Origin: Haliaeetus albicilla
Taxonomy: Eukaryota; Chordata; Aves; Accipitriformes; Accipitridae
Length of the DNA: 64,000 nucleotides
Direction of reading: 5' to 3'
NCBI RefSeq assembly: GCF_947461875.1
Contig: NC_091487.1
Coordinates: forward strand, 32,724,522-32,788,521
Shown one piece after another: positions 1 to 14,500 of this stretch. Both the position numbers and the translations under genes were made by a program. How positions within the stretch are numbered: the stretch's first letter is position 1; each line of letters starts with the position of its first letter. A model generated the notes under the pieces. The model saw only the letters and a list, made by a program, of their open reading frames with translations. It was not told the DNA's origin and ran no database searches.

Positions 1-3000
1 AAGTAAAGCAGCTTTTATACCTTGATGTATTTCCAGATTTGTTCAGCTGCAATACCTTTCAAATTGTCATGGAGAATTTGACTCCTTTGTGTTTCCAGAT
101 ACCTGTTTTGAAGAACTTAAAAACTTACTAATAGCTACTTGGGGTGGGGGGGAATATTTTCAGTGTAGCCCAATTAAGTGAGCTCAATTTAATTTTAAAC
201 TTCAGGTAAGCTTTGTCTACATTTATATTAAGTGGAGCCTTAAAATGAATTACAGCTTTCAGATTTTTAATTCAAATACTTAATTTCAGGTTTTAAATTA
301 GTTCTTAAAAGTGCTTTTTATCTTAAACAAGGATTTAATGTTTTAGAAACATATATTGTTGATACTATGGACTCTACCTGATAAGAGTTTGAGAAGATTA
401 AAGTTTTCCTGTATAATATTATCTTCATTTTTCACTTTATTCATTGCCATTGGAATTAGAAATCTCCCATGCATTATTCTCCATCATGCAGTGACAGATA
501 CATACAAATAATTTATTTAATAAGAGTGTTTCTGCTCCTATTCTCTGCCCCAAGTAATACCAAGTACATTAAATTTAGTACAGCTGGATTCCTCTCACAA
601 AGTGTTCGTGTGGACCATGTGTATGTGTCTCCCATTGCACTTAAGGAACTGCAGAGCTAAATGATACCAGCTTCATGATTTTGAGTAGTTCTTATGTTTT
701 TGGTGAGACATCTCTTTTGAGCAGGGAAGAAAAGGCTCTTGGCCATACTGCTAAAAACCTGATTCTGACCTCCCCTAAAGAAACTGGGAATAATTGCACT
801 TAAATCATAAAACCAGTGCAGCAAAGATCTTTCCCAGTACCCTAGAATTTTAGTAGACACTAAATCAGAGTAGTGATTGATAATTAATCCTCTGTCGATG
901 TGGAAAAGAGCCCTAGTTTATCTAGAAAGTAAGTTTCAACATATGTGAATAACGTATTATTGGCAAAAACTCAGTATGTTTGAGTTCAATATATATTTTT
1001 AGAATGCTGTTATGACTCACTCTACAGTGTACCCTGATGTTGAAGCTTAAAGGTTAGAAACAATTTGGAAGCCCACAGTTTAAAACCTAAGTCTTATTAA
1101 TCCAAAATTATCATGAGTGTTCTCTGTTTTCAAAAACAATATAAAGGTGGTCAGCTCAGCTCCACTGAGACATCCAAAAATAATACTGATTCAAGTAGAA
1201 CCATTTCTGTTAAAAACAAAAGAAAACAAACTCCACGACCCCATGTCTCTAAGAGAGCAATGAGAAAATACCATTTGCTGATTGTTACCACTTTTTACTG
1301 GTTTTTTTTTCTTTTCCGGAAGAAAAAAATAAATCACTGTTCCTTTAAAAAGAAATTAATACCTTGGTCCATTCAAGGAAACTAGGGCATGTATGAGGTC
1401 TGTGTTCATTGTGAATCACTTAGAGCATGTTGCACTAATCAGATTGCATTTCTTTAATTTACTGATATGATTTAAAATGACCTGATTGGTTGAATGCCAG
1501 TAGATGGAGAACTGTAGAATTATACTTCTCTGAAAATGAAGCTATTTTTAGGTGTTTTTAGCTACTGTGTTTTCTTTCAGAGCAGAGCTGCTCAGATACA
1601 TTTCTAGGTGATCAAGAAGAATAGCCATTACCATAAATTGGGACAAAAATGTTGCTATTAAATATAGGCTTTTATCTATTATATAAAACTAAATACATTT
1701 GTACAAAGTTGTTTTGGTTTGTGGTTGGTTTTTTCTAAATGAATGAATGGCTGTTATAGTCACTTATTGTTTATATGCTATAGATAAGGTTCAGCCTGAA
1801 CAAAAGGCAACACAACAGGAAACATATGCTGTAGTAGTTAGTTCGCACCTGCTAACTGCTTTGAATAGGCTTGGAGATAATATCAGACAGGGAATGAATT
1901 CATTGTTTAGACCACCGAAACTCTTTCTACAAAATCTGACCCTTTAGAGTCTTTTCTTTGTCAGGGCACTACTTAAATTCATCCTGCTTTGAAAAATGAC
2001 TGTTGCTATGGTCATGTTACTGAGTGTATGAGTGTAAGCATAATCTATATTCACTGGTCCTGATGTTATTTCACAATGAAAGGTGAAACTTTTGAGATTG
2101 AAAGACATTTCTCACCCTAACAAAATGCCAGTTACAGATATATTTCTTAGTGTTAGCTGAATAAATTAAGATACCAGGGTTAATGCTTTCCAAAACTAAA
2201 GCAAGAATAAAATAAATAGAAATTAAGAGGTACTTGGATAAAGGAGGATAGTGAAGTACACAGCAGCAAACTTTGAATAATCTTTCTTAAGTTAAAGGAA
2301 TTTTAATAATTGCTTGCATTGTAGCTAACATAACAAAACTAGAAGAATAGAGAATAATAATAAAAAATTGACTTGAATGGCATTGTGGAGTAGTGCTTCT
2401 GTAATTTAGCTTTTGGTTCTGCTTACATAGAGAGCTTTTGTGCCACAGTTTTTATTCTCTACTTTCTCAACAAAGTTTTACCTAATTCTGAATCTCTCCA
2501 AACTTGTCATTAGCTCAAGTTCTGGTGATGAGACTTAACATGTGTTAGACAATAATTTGGATTTTATATTCTTTTCCAGAAAGCTCTACAGCCTTTGTTA
2601 TCATATACAAATGTGCCAGAGTCAATGCTTGTGTTTTGTTGGTGAGATGATGAATATTTAAAAGTGTGTAGAGAGGGATCTGACCAAGCTACCTTGGCTA
2701 GGTGAACAATAGTAAAAGAATATGAAATTGAAGTGGACCATAATTCATATATACCTAACATAGGGTTTCTTTGTGCTTTCCTTCTAAATGTTTGACACTA
2801 ACCACCTCTGGGAACAGGGCACCAGATTTGGTAGACCTCTAATTTTAACTGCTATTGTAATTCTTGTATTTCTAGTGTTTAGTCTGATTGTGCATTTATA
2901 ATGTTTCTCTCGCATTAAGGTTCTGACAGATGTGTGGCTAGGGGTTAAAAATCAGACAGCTGAAGCTGTTACTGCCTACAGCCCTGGCGATGGACTTTCC

Positions 3001-3512
3001 TGTCCTCAAGACAGGAGCTTATGATGGACTCACAGATCAGCTCCTGAACTGCCATAGGTTTCAGCCCAGCACATTAAGGTAAACTAGTTGCAATTTTGGT
3101 TTATCCTGATAGGTCAGGCTGAAAACTGAAGGTTCAGGAGTTCATTTCTAATCTGATCAGATGCCGCTGTTTCAGGGGCAGCAGCATCTGTCAGAAGGGG
3201 GTTGTATGCAACTGGGGTAATAACTGATTTAGCTCTTTGTCTGATTTTAGTCTCCTTCCACATGTCTGTCAGGACCTTCAATGTCTGCACCTACACACAG
3301 AATTACTGGATTTTTGCATTTTATTATTCATAAACTCACCAATGGTCTGATTATTTCCAGTAATCTGCAAAATGTAAAGCTCTCCTCAGTTTCTGTTTTC
3401 ATTCACTGCGCTACTTTAGTAAATACAGATTACCACATCCACAGTGTAACGATCCACTGCTAACAGCCTGTTTGCCAACAGCTAAGATATTGTTTGTACC
3501 TCATCAGGACAA

Positions 3513-3536
3513 CCCCCCCCCCCCCAAAAAAAAAAA
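3513..3536. repeat. C13-A11 homopolymer pair
   Basis: Thirteen C are followed directly by eleven A. Runs like this are length-unstable, so the exact count may reflect the assembly. Confidence 0.85.
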
Positions 3537-4266
3537 CCCAAAACAAACGTTTATGATGGTATATAAGATTCATTTATATTCTATTTTAAAATTTAACTCT
3601 TTCTAACTTTAAGATGTTCATTTTCTTTTATAAAATCTAGTGAAATCCTCATTCAAAACCCTATTTCTAATCTTAGTTATTTTAGTAAAGTGGTTTTGGT
3701 GTTTTAATCTAGAAATGCTGGTGTTTGTTAGGAGAGAACAGTACATACAGGTTAAGATACATAAAATACTATGAATTGGTATTGCAAATTATCTGACAAC
3801 TAGCTGGCTGTAATTTAATGTTGACAGATACTGTATATCATAGCTGAGAACAATAAACACAATATAAATAAAATTAATAGTATTAAATCAGAATAAGAGG
3901 GTTTTGAAAGGAATCCTGGAGTAATAGTCTATATATTTCTGGCAAGTACCCTTATGAAAACACAGTTAACACAAGCGAACGATTTTAAAAAGAATTGTAA
4001 CGTAAGAACCTGGTTAGATTTTAAATGCATTCTAGTAAGAATTATACTCAAACAATTGCAATATTTCCTAGCATAAACTGTACTGTTTTTCAAAGACAAA
4101 AAGAAAAAGAAATATGTTAAGAATCATTACTGTTGGTTGTAGTAATTACTCTTGGTCTGCTTATAATATAATGTACCAAACAAAAATGTAACTATGTGTC
4201 TCTTTAAAAATTACTGTTACTGTAGAAACAGCTTTACAAATAGTTTTGTAAAAACTATGGTCGATT

Positions 4267-4350
4267 TAAAAAACAAACAAAAAAAAAACCCCAAAAACCA
4301 AAACCAAATAAAAACAAACAAAAAACCAACTTACAAACAAACAAGAAAAC
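4267..4350. repeat. A/C-rich low-complexity tract
   Basis: About 84 bases made almost entirely of A and C, with units such as caaa, ccaaaa and ccccaaaa. It is the complementary composition of the T/G-rich tracts at 28795, 46451 and 51421. It may be a degenerate A-rich retroposon tail or simple sequence; no element body is recognisable beside it. Confidence 0.75.
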
Positions 4351-5523
4351 CTTTGGTTAATAAGGCATAAAAATATTAGCATCATTTAGATGGGGTGTAA
4401 ATTTTTGGTAAGACTAGGTAAGTGGCTTTTGTTCCTGGACTATTAAATTATAAATCTTGGGCTGCATGTGGATGCCTACATCTGATGGCAAAGTCAGTGA
4501 AAATTGAAGACTGTCAATAACTGGTAGAATCAGATTGTATAGTTTTAATTTTTTAAAGTAATTTCATATGATAGGAAAAGCCAGAATTTTTGTAAGCCAG
4601 CTTGCCTAATCCTTGATGATTAACTGCATTCAGCATGATAACTCTTTCTCTGAGCCATTTTAATCACTGTTGTGAGGAAAACTGAATGCATCAGTTACTG
4701 TACAAATGTAACTGCTCTTAAAATCCTGTCCCTAGAGTCTGAGGCACTTGGAAGAGCAGAATACTCCTGTTGCATAAATTGATAATAGTTGTTGCTTTGT
4801 TGTTACACTCTGTAGTTTTTTTCTGGATAATTATTTTAAAGATTTTTTTGTTGTTGTTTTAACTCACTGTTTTTACATAAATGCATATACACTCTTCTCA
4901 CACTGGCAAGGAAGGTCAATAGCTGACTTGTTGCTAATACATTTGTGCTTGTAAAAAAAATTTAATGTATTATTGTGGTTGTCTTAAAAGCATAATAGTA
5001 AATATATTAATTTTCTTAATTTTTGGTGATGTTTAGTAAGCACTGATAACTATGATATTTTTTTAAAAATATGTTGATTGCAGAGAAGAGTTATTGTTGT
5101 CAACTACTGGCTAAATTTTCTGAATAGGTATTTCAAAGGATAAGAGATCTGGAACAATGTTATTGATATTTACTGTAAAAAGTTTTGTCTGAAATCATAA
5201 ATCAGTATAGCTAATTTTCTCTCCACCAGTCTTTGTATTTGTCTTTGTTAAATGTGATTAGATGATGTGTCGTGCGTGTAATATTAGAGAATTAACATCA
5301 TATAAATGTGGACTGTATTATAAAAGGTAGCAGGAGGTAATTCACTGATTTCACTAGGTATTTTAGGAGACTTCTGCCTTCTAAAGAGACATATTCTCAG
5401 TGGAACAAATCCTGGTTTTGTAGTAGTTTTAGTAGACTGACTTTAGCAAGTCTAAATCAATAGCAGGTTTTTGAAACCTGTGTTTATGCATTCAGCCAGA
5501 CAGCATATGACATCTATGGTTAA

Positions 5524-5569
5524 TCTCACCTGCTGCCATTGCCTGTTCTCACCTGCTGCTATTGCCTGC
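5524..5569. repeat. Tandem duplication, 2 x 23 bp
   Basis: Units 5524-5546 and 5547-5569 differ at only two positions (c/t at the 14th base and t/c at the last base). Each unit begins tctcacctgctg. The near identity suggests a fairly recent local duplication. Confidence 0.85.
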
Positions 5570-8500
5570 TGTTACTTACTTGACTTTCAAAGGAAGCTAA
5601 GGTTGGTGGAACACAATTAAGAGAAGCAAGTTTTGATTGATTGATATATATTTAGATAGATTCTTTCATTAAAACCTTACTTTATTTTGTGAAGTTTGAT
5701 CTTTATTTTTGAAGAAGCAGCTGGAATTTTTGGCTACTAGGGGCTGGTTATGCTTTCATTTCTGTTAGCATGGTCATAGGATTAGTGAAATAAGGTACTT
5801 TTTTTTTATTAACAATTTTCCTTTCTTTTCCTTCCTTTTCTCCCTTCATGTGTTTTTTAATTATTTTTCTTCTGATTACAGCCCATAGTTGCAGAGCAGT
5901 CGGTAGCAGTGGGTGGCAGTCATAAATCGGTAGATTTATTGTTGTAGATTTCTGTAGCCTGGCTGCCTGCTGGTACAATTACCAGCTTAAAATCAGCTGT
6001 GGAATTTGACAATTTTGAGGAGGTTTTTACAGAAATCAAGATTTTTAGGAGATATTCTTAGCATTTGTAAGTTGGTTCTCTCAAAGTCAAGAGGCTGTGG
6101 TCTTTGAAAGCATCTGGTAATCTTTTCATTTCAAATGGCTTTTAAATAATATTTGAGAGATTGTTTTGATAAAGTGACAAAGCAATTATGTTGATACACT
6201 AGGTGCTGCACTTGTGCAGTTGAAAGCATGAGGGCTTCAATTGTAAATTACTTTCTTGTCATTACATCAGCTTACTGCAGATATTAATAAACTGCGTGTG
6301 ATAATACTGATAACATCTGTACTTTAGAATGCACCAAACAGCTTTTCGTGGCTGTATCATACCAAACTAAAAAGCTCTGTTTCTGCAAGGAGTAAGGTGG
6401 GAAGCAGTTTTTCATGATTCTTACTTGCCACACCCATAGCTCTGCTTCTTTTGTTTCTGGCAGCATACTTACTTCAATCTTTTCAACACTTTTCTTAACT
6501 GAGATTGGCTTTATCTTGAATTTTGTGGCAGAGTTCATTATCTTTTCAACTACTATCTTCTCTGTGTTCTTTTTCTTCTCAGGAATGTAAAACATGGCTG
6601 AGTCGAGGACCTCAAGGGCTGTCGTTTAACTATGACCTCTGCTTTCCATCTGCCTTTATTTCAGTTTGAGCTGCAACATTACAAATTGTATTTTAACTTG
6701 TGTCCCTATTACTTATGCAACCAGGTCTGGGTTTGTCTGTGTCAAAAGTTCTTAAAATACCTAGTTTAGGATGCTCTGATACGTGTGTATAATTGGAGTA
6801 AATAACACACAAATTGGTATTCTGACAGATCCTGCTAGAGGAAAAAGCAAGTACTAAAGTACTGCCATGGGGAGTTAATGGTAACATAGACTGGGGCAGA
6901 AAGCAAGATTCTTATGTATCCTTTCTAGGAAGAAGTAGTTGAGTACTGCACTACTTGGGTACCTGAGATAGTGTCTCACACCATTCTTTACAGAAGAAGA
7001 AAAGAAATTTTAGTCCTAGTTATGATGTCACTGATTTAGTTATAAGACTCAGAATATTATTTTGAAGTAGGTTGCAGATAACTAAATCTGAATTTTATTT
7101 TAATATGATTTTAATAATTAATGTAGCAATCAATAGAGTATACTTTCACAGAGGTGATTGATTGAAGTATCCTTTAATTGCAGCCTTTAATTAGAATTGA
7201 TGGCTCACCACCGTAGCTCTTGTCTATTATATTAATAATTACAAAATTGATTTACTTCCATTTTAATTTTGACCCACTGGGGAGCTACGTGGCTCAAATT
7301 CACATCCTTGCAAATGAAGGTGACTTGCTGACAGTGACGATATGGCATTGCCTCTTGTTTATATGTGTAAAAATACGTGCACGTACACTATACTTGTTAG
7401 TGTAATTCTGTTTAATCATGTCCTATTCAATTATTTATTTTAGGTGGAGTGAAGGAGCAGTGGCAGTTACTGCACTGTTTTGCTTCTATATTTGCCATTT
7501 AGTTGTTATGCTAAATATTTCTTAGTCAAAGACAGTGACAGTGGAGCTTTATAGTGGTAGTTACAAATATGCCTGGTGGTTGATGCGAAAAGACTTAAGA
7601 TATTAACATCATCAAATATGGTTTGGGGTTTTTTTCTTCAAGCTCTCTCTGCCTATATTTTTTTTCTTATTATGCCATTCATATTAAAGATTTAATGAGT
7701 CTTAGACAGCAGGTCTTTTTTTTTTACTTATAAAACACTTTGAGGTGTGTATGTATCTATGCATATTTATATAAAAATATCTTCCTTCCCCATGGACAAA
7801 GGAAAGCTTTACATTCATCCATTTTATTTTTGATTGCCCTACTTTTCCACATCCATTTGCTTTAATAAACCTCCAAGATCTAAAGAATATAGTGTTCTTT
7901 TTCTGACACTGAAAAAGAAAACAGAAAAACTATCTGAATCCTTTGTGGTGGATTTGCAGCAAACCGTAGTTCACTATTTTTTTCATGCCCTCCAAGTGAC
8001 ATGTTAGATGAGATACTGTATTGTTGATTAGCAAAGTTAGTGTTATCTTGCATACTGTAAGAAATACTGTAAGCATGAAAGTTAGTTCTGAATCCTTGCT
8101 GTCTTAGGCAAGTGATGTCTGTGGGTATACCAGAATATGATTAGAATACAGTTGAATTCTGTAGTAAAAATGTCTCTGTCTTGTGTATTAAAAAGATACA
8201 GAACAAATACATTTCCCAAAAGAAAAGCTGATCTCATTGGCGACCTTTTAAATTCTCAAGGTTTATCCTGCTGGATTCCCTGAGGGTTGCCTTTTTTTAT
8301 CTTGGCTGTTCAGCCATACCACTGCTTAGAACATGTACCATAAGCATTTGAATAGCAATTGACTTAGGAGATGTTCTTCAGTAATGTGTGGAGAAATCTT
8401 GATTATTTCAACCTAGATTTGCATGTTCATGTATAGACCCAGTGAGCAGAGGAACATCTTTTGTGGGTACTTTCTGATTGCTTATCACTTTGGAGATCTG

Positions 8501-11500
8501 AGACGCACATTTCCTAGGAGCTTTTCATGACGTGCATTATAGGCAGATATACATTACATAGTTCAGCACGATTCAAGTTTGTGCTCAGGAACATTGACCT
8601 CTAATCTTGACTAGCACGTGAAATTTCTGCATGTTACAATTTCTTGCCAAGTCCTCGGTTTGATAGTAGTTTAGGTGATGTTTGACAATTTCCCAAATGA
8701 GCATCAGCATTGTAGTCATTTACATGCTACCACTATAACCACCTTGTAGTGACTGCATCAGAGAAGTGTCTTTAAGGGGTTTCCTTTAGAAGATCTGCTT
8801 TACAGTCAACTTGGAAAGAAATGCAATTCTAACAGGACACAATGATAAAAGAAGATTGAGTAGGGAAAAGAAAATTTATATCACTGTGCCAGAATTCTGG
8901 AGCAGACTGACTTGTATAAATCAGTCTGCAGGATATATGACACTTAAAGTTTGTCTTGTTAACTAATAAAAGCAGTTATTCAGAGTTTATATACATGTGC
9001 TTCTACATTCATGTTACGTCAGGAGAGGACAAAGTTGACACACAAAATTCAAGCTTAGATTTCCTTTCGGATACATGCCATAATAAAGTCTTTAATAATG
9101 TGAGCAATATCTGTCTGCAAGTAATATAACAAAATATTGTGTCTTGCTAAAATTTTACTGGAGAGGTATATCATCTTTAATTAACTTTATTCTGAATTAC
9201 ACATGCCACAGGTTGTGACATAACAAATAAGGAAATACAACTTTTAGAGGTATCCAGCACCTAATGCCATCTTCATACTTGTAAATCTCCTTTTATGCTG
9301 CCTATATTTTACTTAGCTGATAGCCAGAAAGCAGTTATCCTGGTGATTCCTCATCATCGTAAATAAATGTAGAACAAAAAAACTAGGTGGCTTTTCTGTC
9401 TTATTTCTCTCTGATTTTCACCACTTCTGAAGGGTAGAAAAAGGAGAGATTTGTGAGAAACAGACAGAAGAGTGGAAATTCCTCGTATCCCCTACTTCAA
9501 AAATTCTCACCTACCTGAGCTTGTGGCTCCACAGCGACCAAAATCATATAGTTTTAGATATTCCACTATCAATATACCATTTTTCTTAACCAACAGCTTA
9601 CCCCACACTCTTTTCTAGTCTTTTCATATTTATTTGCATTTTGCATCTGTCTTGAAGGAAGTCTCCAGGGTGTCTGCAAGGAAAAGGTGAAACTGCATTT
9701 GAAAGGAGCCTCTGTCTGCTTTGGAAAACTTTAAACTTTTTACTCTTAGTTCCTTGAGAATTATTGCTGCAGAGTTTTGTGTCACTGGCTAGATCTGTGG
9801 GGAAAGGAAGCTAGAGCTACTTCTTTTTAGGAAGATCACAAAACCTGGGCCGTGATGTCTTTTGGGAGTCTTGTCTTGCTTTTGGAAACACTGCTTTCCA
9901 AGGGTAATTTTTTTTTATTAAGAGAAAAATTTCACTGGGGAAAGGAGGTGGAAGGAAAGAAAAAAAAATATTTCTTGTCTTATAGCTTTTGGACATTTGT
10001 AAAGGATTAATATCTTGTTGATCCTTATACTGTCCATTGGAGAAGAAACTTTAGTATGGCTGTGCTCAGGACAAAATATTAAGGAGCTACTAGGAATTAA
10101 ACAATACAGCTGGTACACACATAAGGAAACTTCCTCTTACTACCAAGAAAGAGAGCCATGGTAATGTGATCCTATTTCTATCATCCATCTGAAAATACTA
10201 CTTTCATTGGTATCATTTGATCATCTTGACAATGCCCTGCGAGCTTGCTTGCCAAGCTTTCTAAGGTCTTGCCTAACACAGTAGAACTTTGGATTTTAGC
10301 CACAGGAGTTCAGCTTTGGCACTGTTTCAGAGTTTCTGGACTGTGTTATGATCAGCCCTTTGCTCCCTGGATACTGTTCTAGTCCTATAAAATAGAGTAT
10401 CCTATTTAAAAAAGTACCTTGTAGCACAGGTATGCAGCTGTCCTGTCATATCAGTGAAAAAATACATTTGATATGTGGATATCTGTAGATGTCAACAGAG
10501 ATGAGATCTGTAGATTTCATATGTTGATAAAATCTTCTGCTTTGTTTGTTTATAGCTTTATTGGAAGGCATTTCTGTAAAACCAGTAAGTAACACTACTT
10601 CATAATTCTGGTTTAATTCACCGATAGAAGAAGTTTCATTTAAATAAATTCTGCTAGCAGTGTTGAGTTGCACCTGAGCCAATGTAGAATAAAATTTATA
10701 ATGCCAACCTCAAAGGACTGTTGACTGGTCATGGTTGATGATACATTCTAATTATGTATGTAAGGAGCAAACATTACAATAATAATCAAATACCGATACT
10801 TAATCTGCAATGCTAACCTGGTGCAAGCTCAGGTGGAATGCTATGTAAAATTAGTTTGGTTTGATTTTAAACTTAGAAGAAAGTTAATGAGTAAAAATAT
10901 TTCTAATAAAAAATAGCTCTGATTCTGTTATAATTTAATCATTTCAAAAAGTTCAGGAAAGTGGCTTTTCAAATTTAATCTTATAACTTCTGTAGCTGTG
11001 ATGATTGCTTATAAATGAACAGCTGCATCTTCATTGCCACAGGCCTAAATTAAAGTCCCAAAGTCCCATAGGTTTTGAATTCCATAGCACGTTAGCAAGA
11101 AACCTACAAATATAGAAAGGCTCATGTTCTAAGACTGAACACAATCCATGTAATATTCATGATTAGTAAGGCAAACAAAATACAGCCTTACACCAAATGC
11201 TGCAGTGAAAACCACTGTAGAAATTAAAAAATACAAAATAACAAGGCTTACCATAATCAACAGAATAATGTGATATATTTTATGCTTATTTTTCATTTAA
11301 AAACTTAAATTTTAGATGAAAATGTATTCCTGTACCTCATTTGTATTTCTCACAAAATTTAGTAATTTAAGTTAAAATATCTCCCATTGTTTAAGCTATT
11401 GCTTTTTTCTCCTTTTTTTTTTTGTTTAATTTGGTATTGACTTATAAACGCCACGTTACTTCTTTCCTTTGTACATGTATAAAAACTTTGATTATTCCTT

Positions 11501-14500
11501 GCTATTTTTTTTTTCATAATTTCAATCATTTAATCATATCTAGAACCCTACAGCCTGCAGTATGCTTTCTTAGGAGTGGCACAAAAAGCTGTGAAAAATG
11601 CAATGATTGAGGGGAACGATCATGGTCTCATAATTCTTCGTCTCAGAATATAACTGTGTAGAGTGATCTTGGTATCAGAATGTAAGTGTATGGCACTTAA
11701 ATTCCTCCATGTATTTTGAGCAGGAAATGCAAATTCAATACATGGTAATCAGAAAATCTTCAATTTTTTAATAAAAGTAAATATCCATTTTCTACACTTC
11801 ACAGACTAGTTTAGTCGCTCAGTATTTGTTTACTGGTCAAAAAGTTCAACTTGGAAGCTAGCCTTAAGGGGGAGTTAGAAAAAGTCACAAAAGTCCCTTT
11901 AAAGACACTTGGTTTGTTTCGTAAAGATGTTTCTAAGGGCACTATTTGCTACTATAAGAAAGGTTTTTACATTTAATTGAAAAGCAAAGTTCAAAATGTA
12001 ATAGTCCTAGTTTATCAAAAACATACAAAAAGCCTAAATACACAAATGCATAATAGTTGAATTTTGATTTTTTTAATTAATATATGCATATACTATTGCT
12101 TCTGAATAGGACACTGTTTAAGAGGATTTTGAGCAAGACACTTTATTTACTTGATCAGCCTCAGTGTTACCTCACCTGATGTTTCTGTGAAACAATTTTG
12201 ACCCCTTTACTAACATTTGACAAAGAGGTGAACATCTCTCAGATAATTAAATTCTTACGTGCTTTTTTAAAGATAAGCATCTGTGGATTGGAGAATAATG
12301 CTATGAAGACCTCCACTAAAGGAAGGCATCAGCTTATGCCTGTATTTGCTGTCCCCAGAAAATTGACACTCTGGGAAAAGCTTCAGTCAGAGCCTGTCCT
12401 TTCTTACCTTAGACATAAATATGCAAATCTGTAGGGAAATAGGCTTTATTAATTCCAGCTTCATGAAATTACTTGTATTTTTTTTATGTTATTTTTGTTG
12501 TGATTCTGATGTTGTTTTTTTTCTCAGGAGTGGGGTTAAAAAAAAAAAAGAGCATTTTGTATCATGCAGGAGTAAACAGTCCCTGGATTCAGATTGGCTG
12601 GCTGTGAGAAGATTAAGAAATCTAGTTAGGCTAGAAAGTTCTTTTTCAAAAGGGCAAAAATTATTTCCTTGACTTAAAGCACAATCCCATGAAAGAGTAG
12701 GGATGGTACTGCATCAGTTTTTTCCCGTTTTAGGATGTATTAGTCTGTAATTAAGCAGTTATACACCTTTTAAAATTCTCCTTGTTTATTTAGTGCTAAA
12801 ATAAATTTCAGAATAAAAAGAAATTTCACTCCTATTTCAGGCTGGTTTATTGGTTTTGCAAAGAGAAACTTAGATTTGGAGGAAAGGAGGTAGATTTTAA
12901 AACCTGACATAATTCTGATATACTTGGTTAATAACAGTGTTGGGAACAGTCCCCTTACAGCCTCTAAGCTGTGAAAACAGAGGATATGTTGTTATTACTG
13001 AAGCTTTGTGCAGTTAGTGACTTTTTCTGTCTAAGTACAAATTAAAGTTTCAGAAAAGAATATTACTGTGTATAGCTGTGAAACATGGTCTAAATCAATA
13101 CAAGAAATCAGTGGACAGTTTTCACTTTGTTTATGCTGTTTCTGTCTGTGGTGAGAAACTATTTACTGCAATTTTTTATTTCTAGACTAGAATAAATGCT
13201 TCATGCTAGGCTTTTACCTTAAAGTGGTATACAACTCTTCATCTATAGTTGCCTCTAGTTGAATCTGTTTTACCTGAGAGCTATTTTTAATGTACTTTGC
13301 ATGTACCTGCTTCCAGAACCGTGTGCTAGACATACTTCAAATACTTAGATCAAAAAAGCATAAAACATGGATATGCTTCTATACAATCAATTCTCTGATT
13401 AAAAAATTGTGATAGAAAAAGTTGAGCAGTATTTATTTTGGGGGGTAATTATTTTGACTATGTCTGGGTCACAATGATTAAAATGTATTATTGACTACTA
13501 GGTGTTCTGCCTGTGTAAATTATTTGAATGGTGCCAGTTCTTCTCCTGCCTTTTCCTCAACTTTTGCTGCTTGCAGTCTATTGTCCTGTTAGACCTAATT
13601 TATCCCAACCTATACTCAAAGTAGCTTATGTCCTTTGATGTTAAGTAGTGTTAATTAAGAGTTATTAAAAGTTTCAACTGCCAGTGCTTTGGATGTACAA
13701 ATTTTAAAATTCATCTTCCCATTCAATTTATTTCAATACATTTTCCAAGTTGTGAAAATTGCACTTTGTTTAGCTAGTCTTTTCTCTGTTAACTGACACT
13801 TCAAATGTATTCTTGAAAATGCACCTTGTTAGCATTTAAATAACATTCCCATACTTAGCAAGCCATCATACTGCACCTTTTCCACAGATCAGCATTTTGT
13901 AGGTCCTCTCTCCAAAATCCAAAGATATATTTTATTTTGCCAAAAAGGGATGTGAGCAAATGGCTAGTGAATAGTGAACTATGAAATCTTAAAGTAATCC
14001 ACAAGTAGTTAAGTTTTGAGGACAAGAAAAAATCATTATCTTTACTAACAGCAGGTGATATTGGGGGAAAAAAAGAAGGGGCAGAGGGGGCTGTTAGGCT
14101 GTGCCCTCCTCAGGCATATAAATGCTTTAGAGCATTTTTACACTTATATTCAGCTTAAAAAACATTCCTGCCTTAGGTTAACTTGGCTTGCTAATGCATG
14201 TAAAAAATTCTACTTTATCTGGGTTGATGATGCCATCTGAATTTGTCACAATATTAAAAAAGCATATCAGAGGACAACCACCCACTCTTGTGTTATTATT
14301 TTTGGGGGTAGGAGATCATAAGGTCTGGGGAGTGTAAATGCTCTTCGATAATCCAACTCTTGCTGGCCAGTGTAATCTTGCTGTAGGAGTGCCTGTCCCT
14401 AAGGCTCTAAATCCTGTGATGGAAAGTGTAGTACCCACTGGTACGGGAGGTTTTGGAACGGTGTTGGTATTTGTCTCTTCCCTCGGCAGAATTACTGGGC

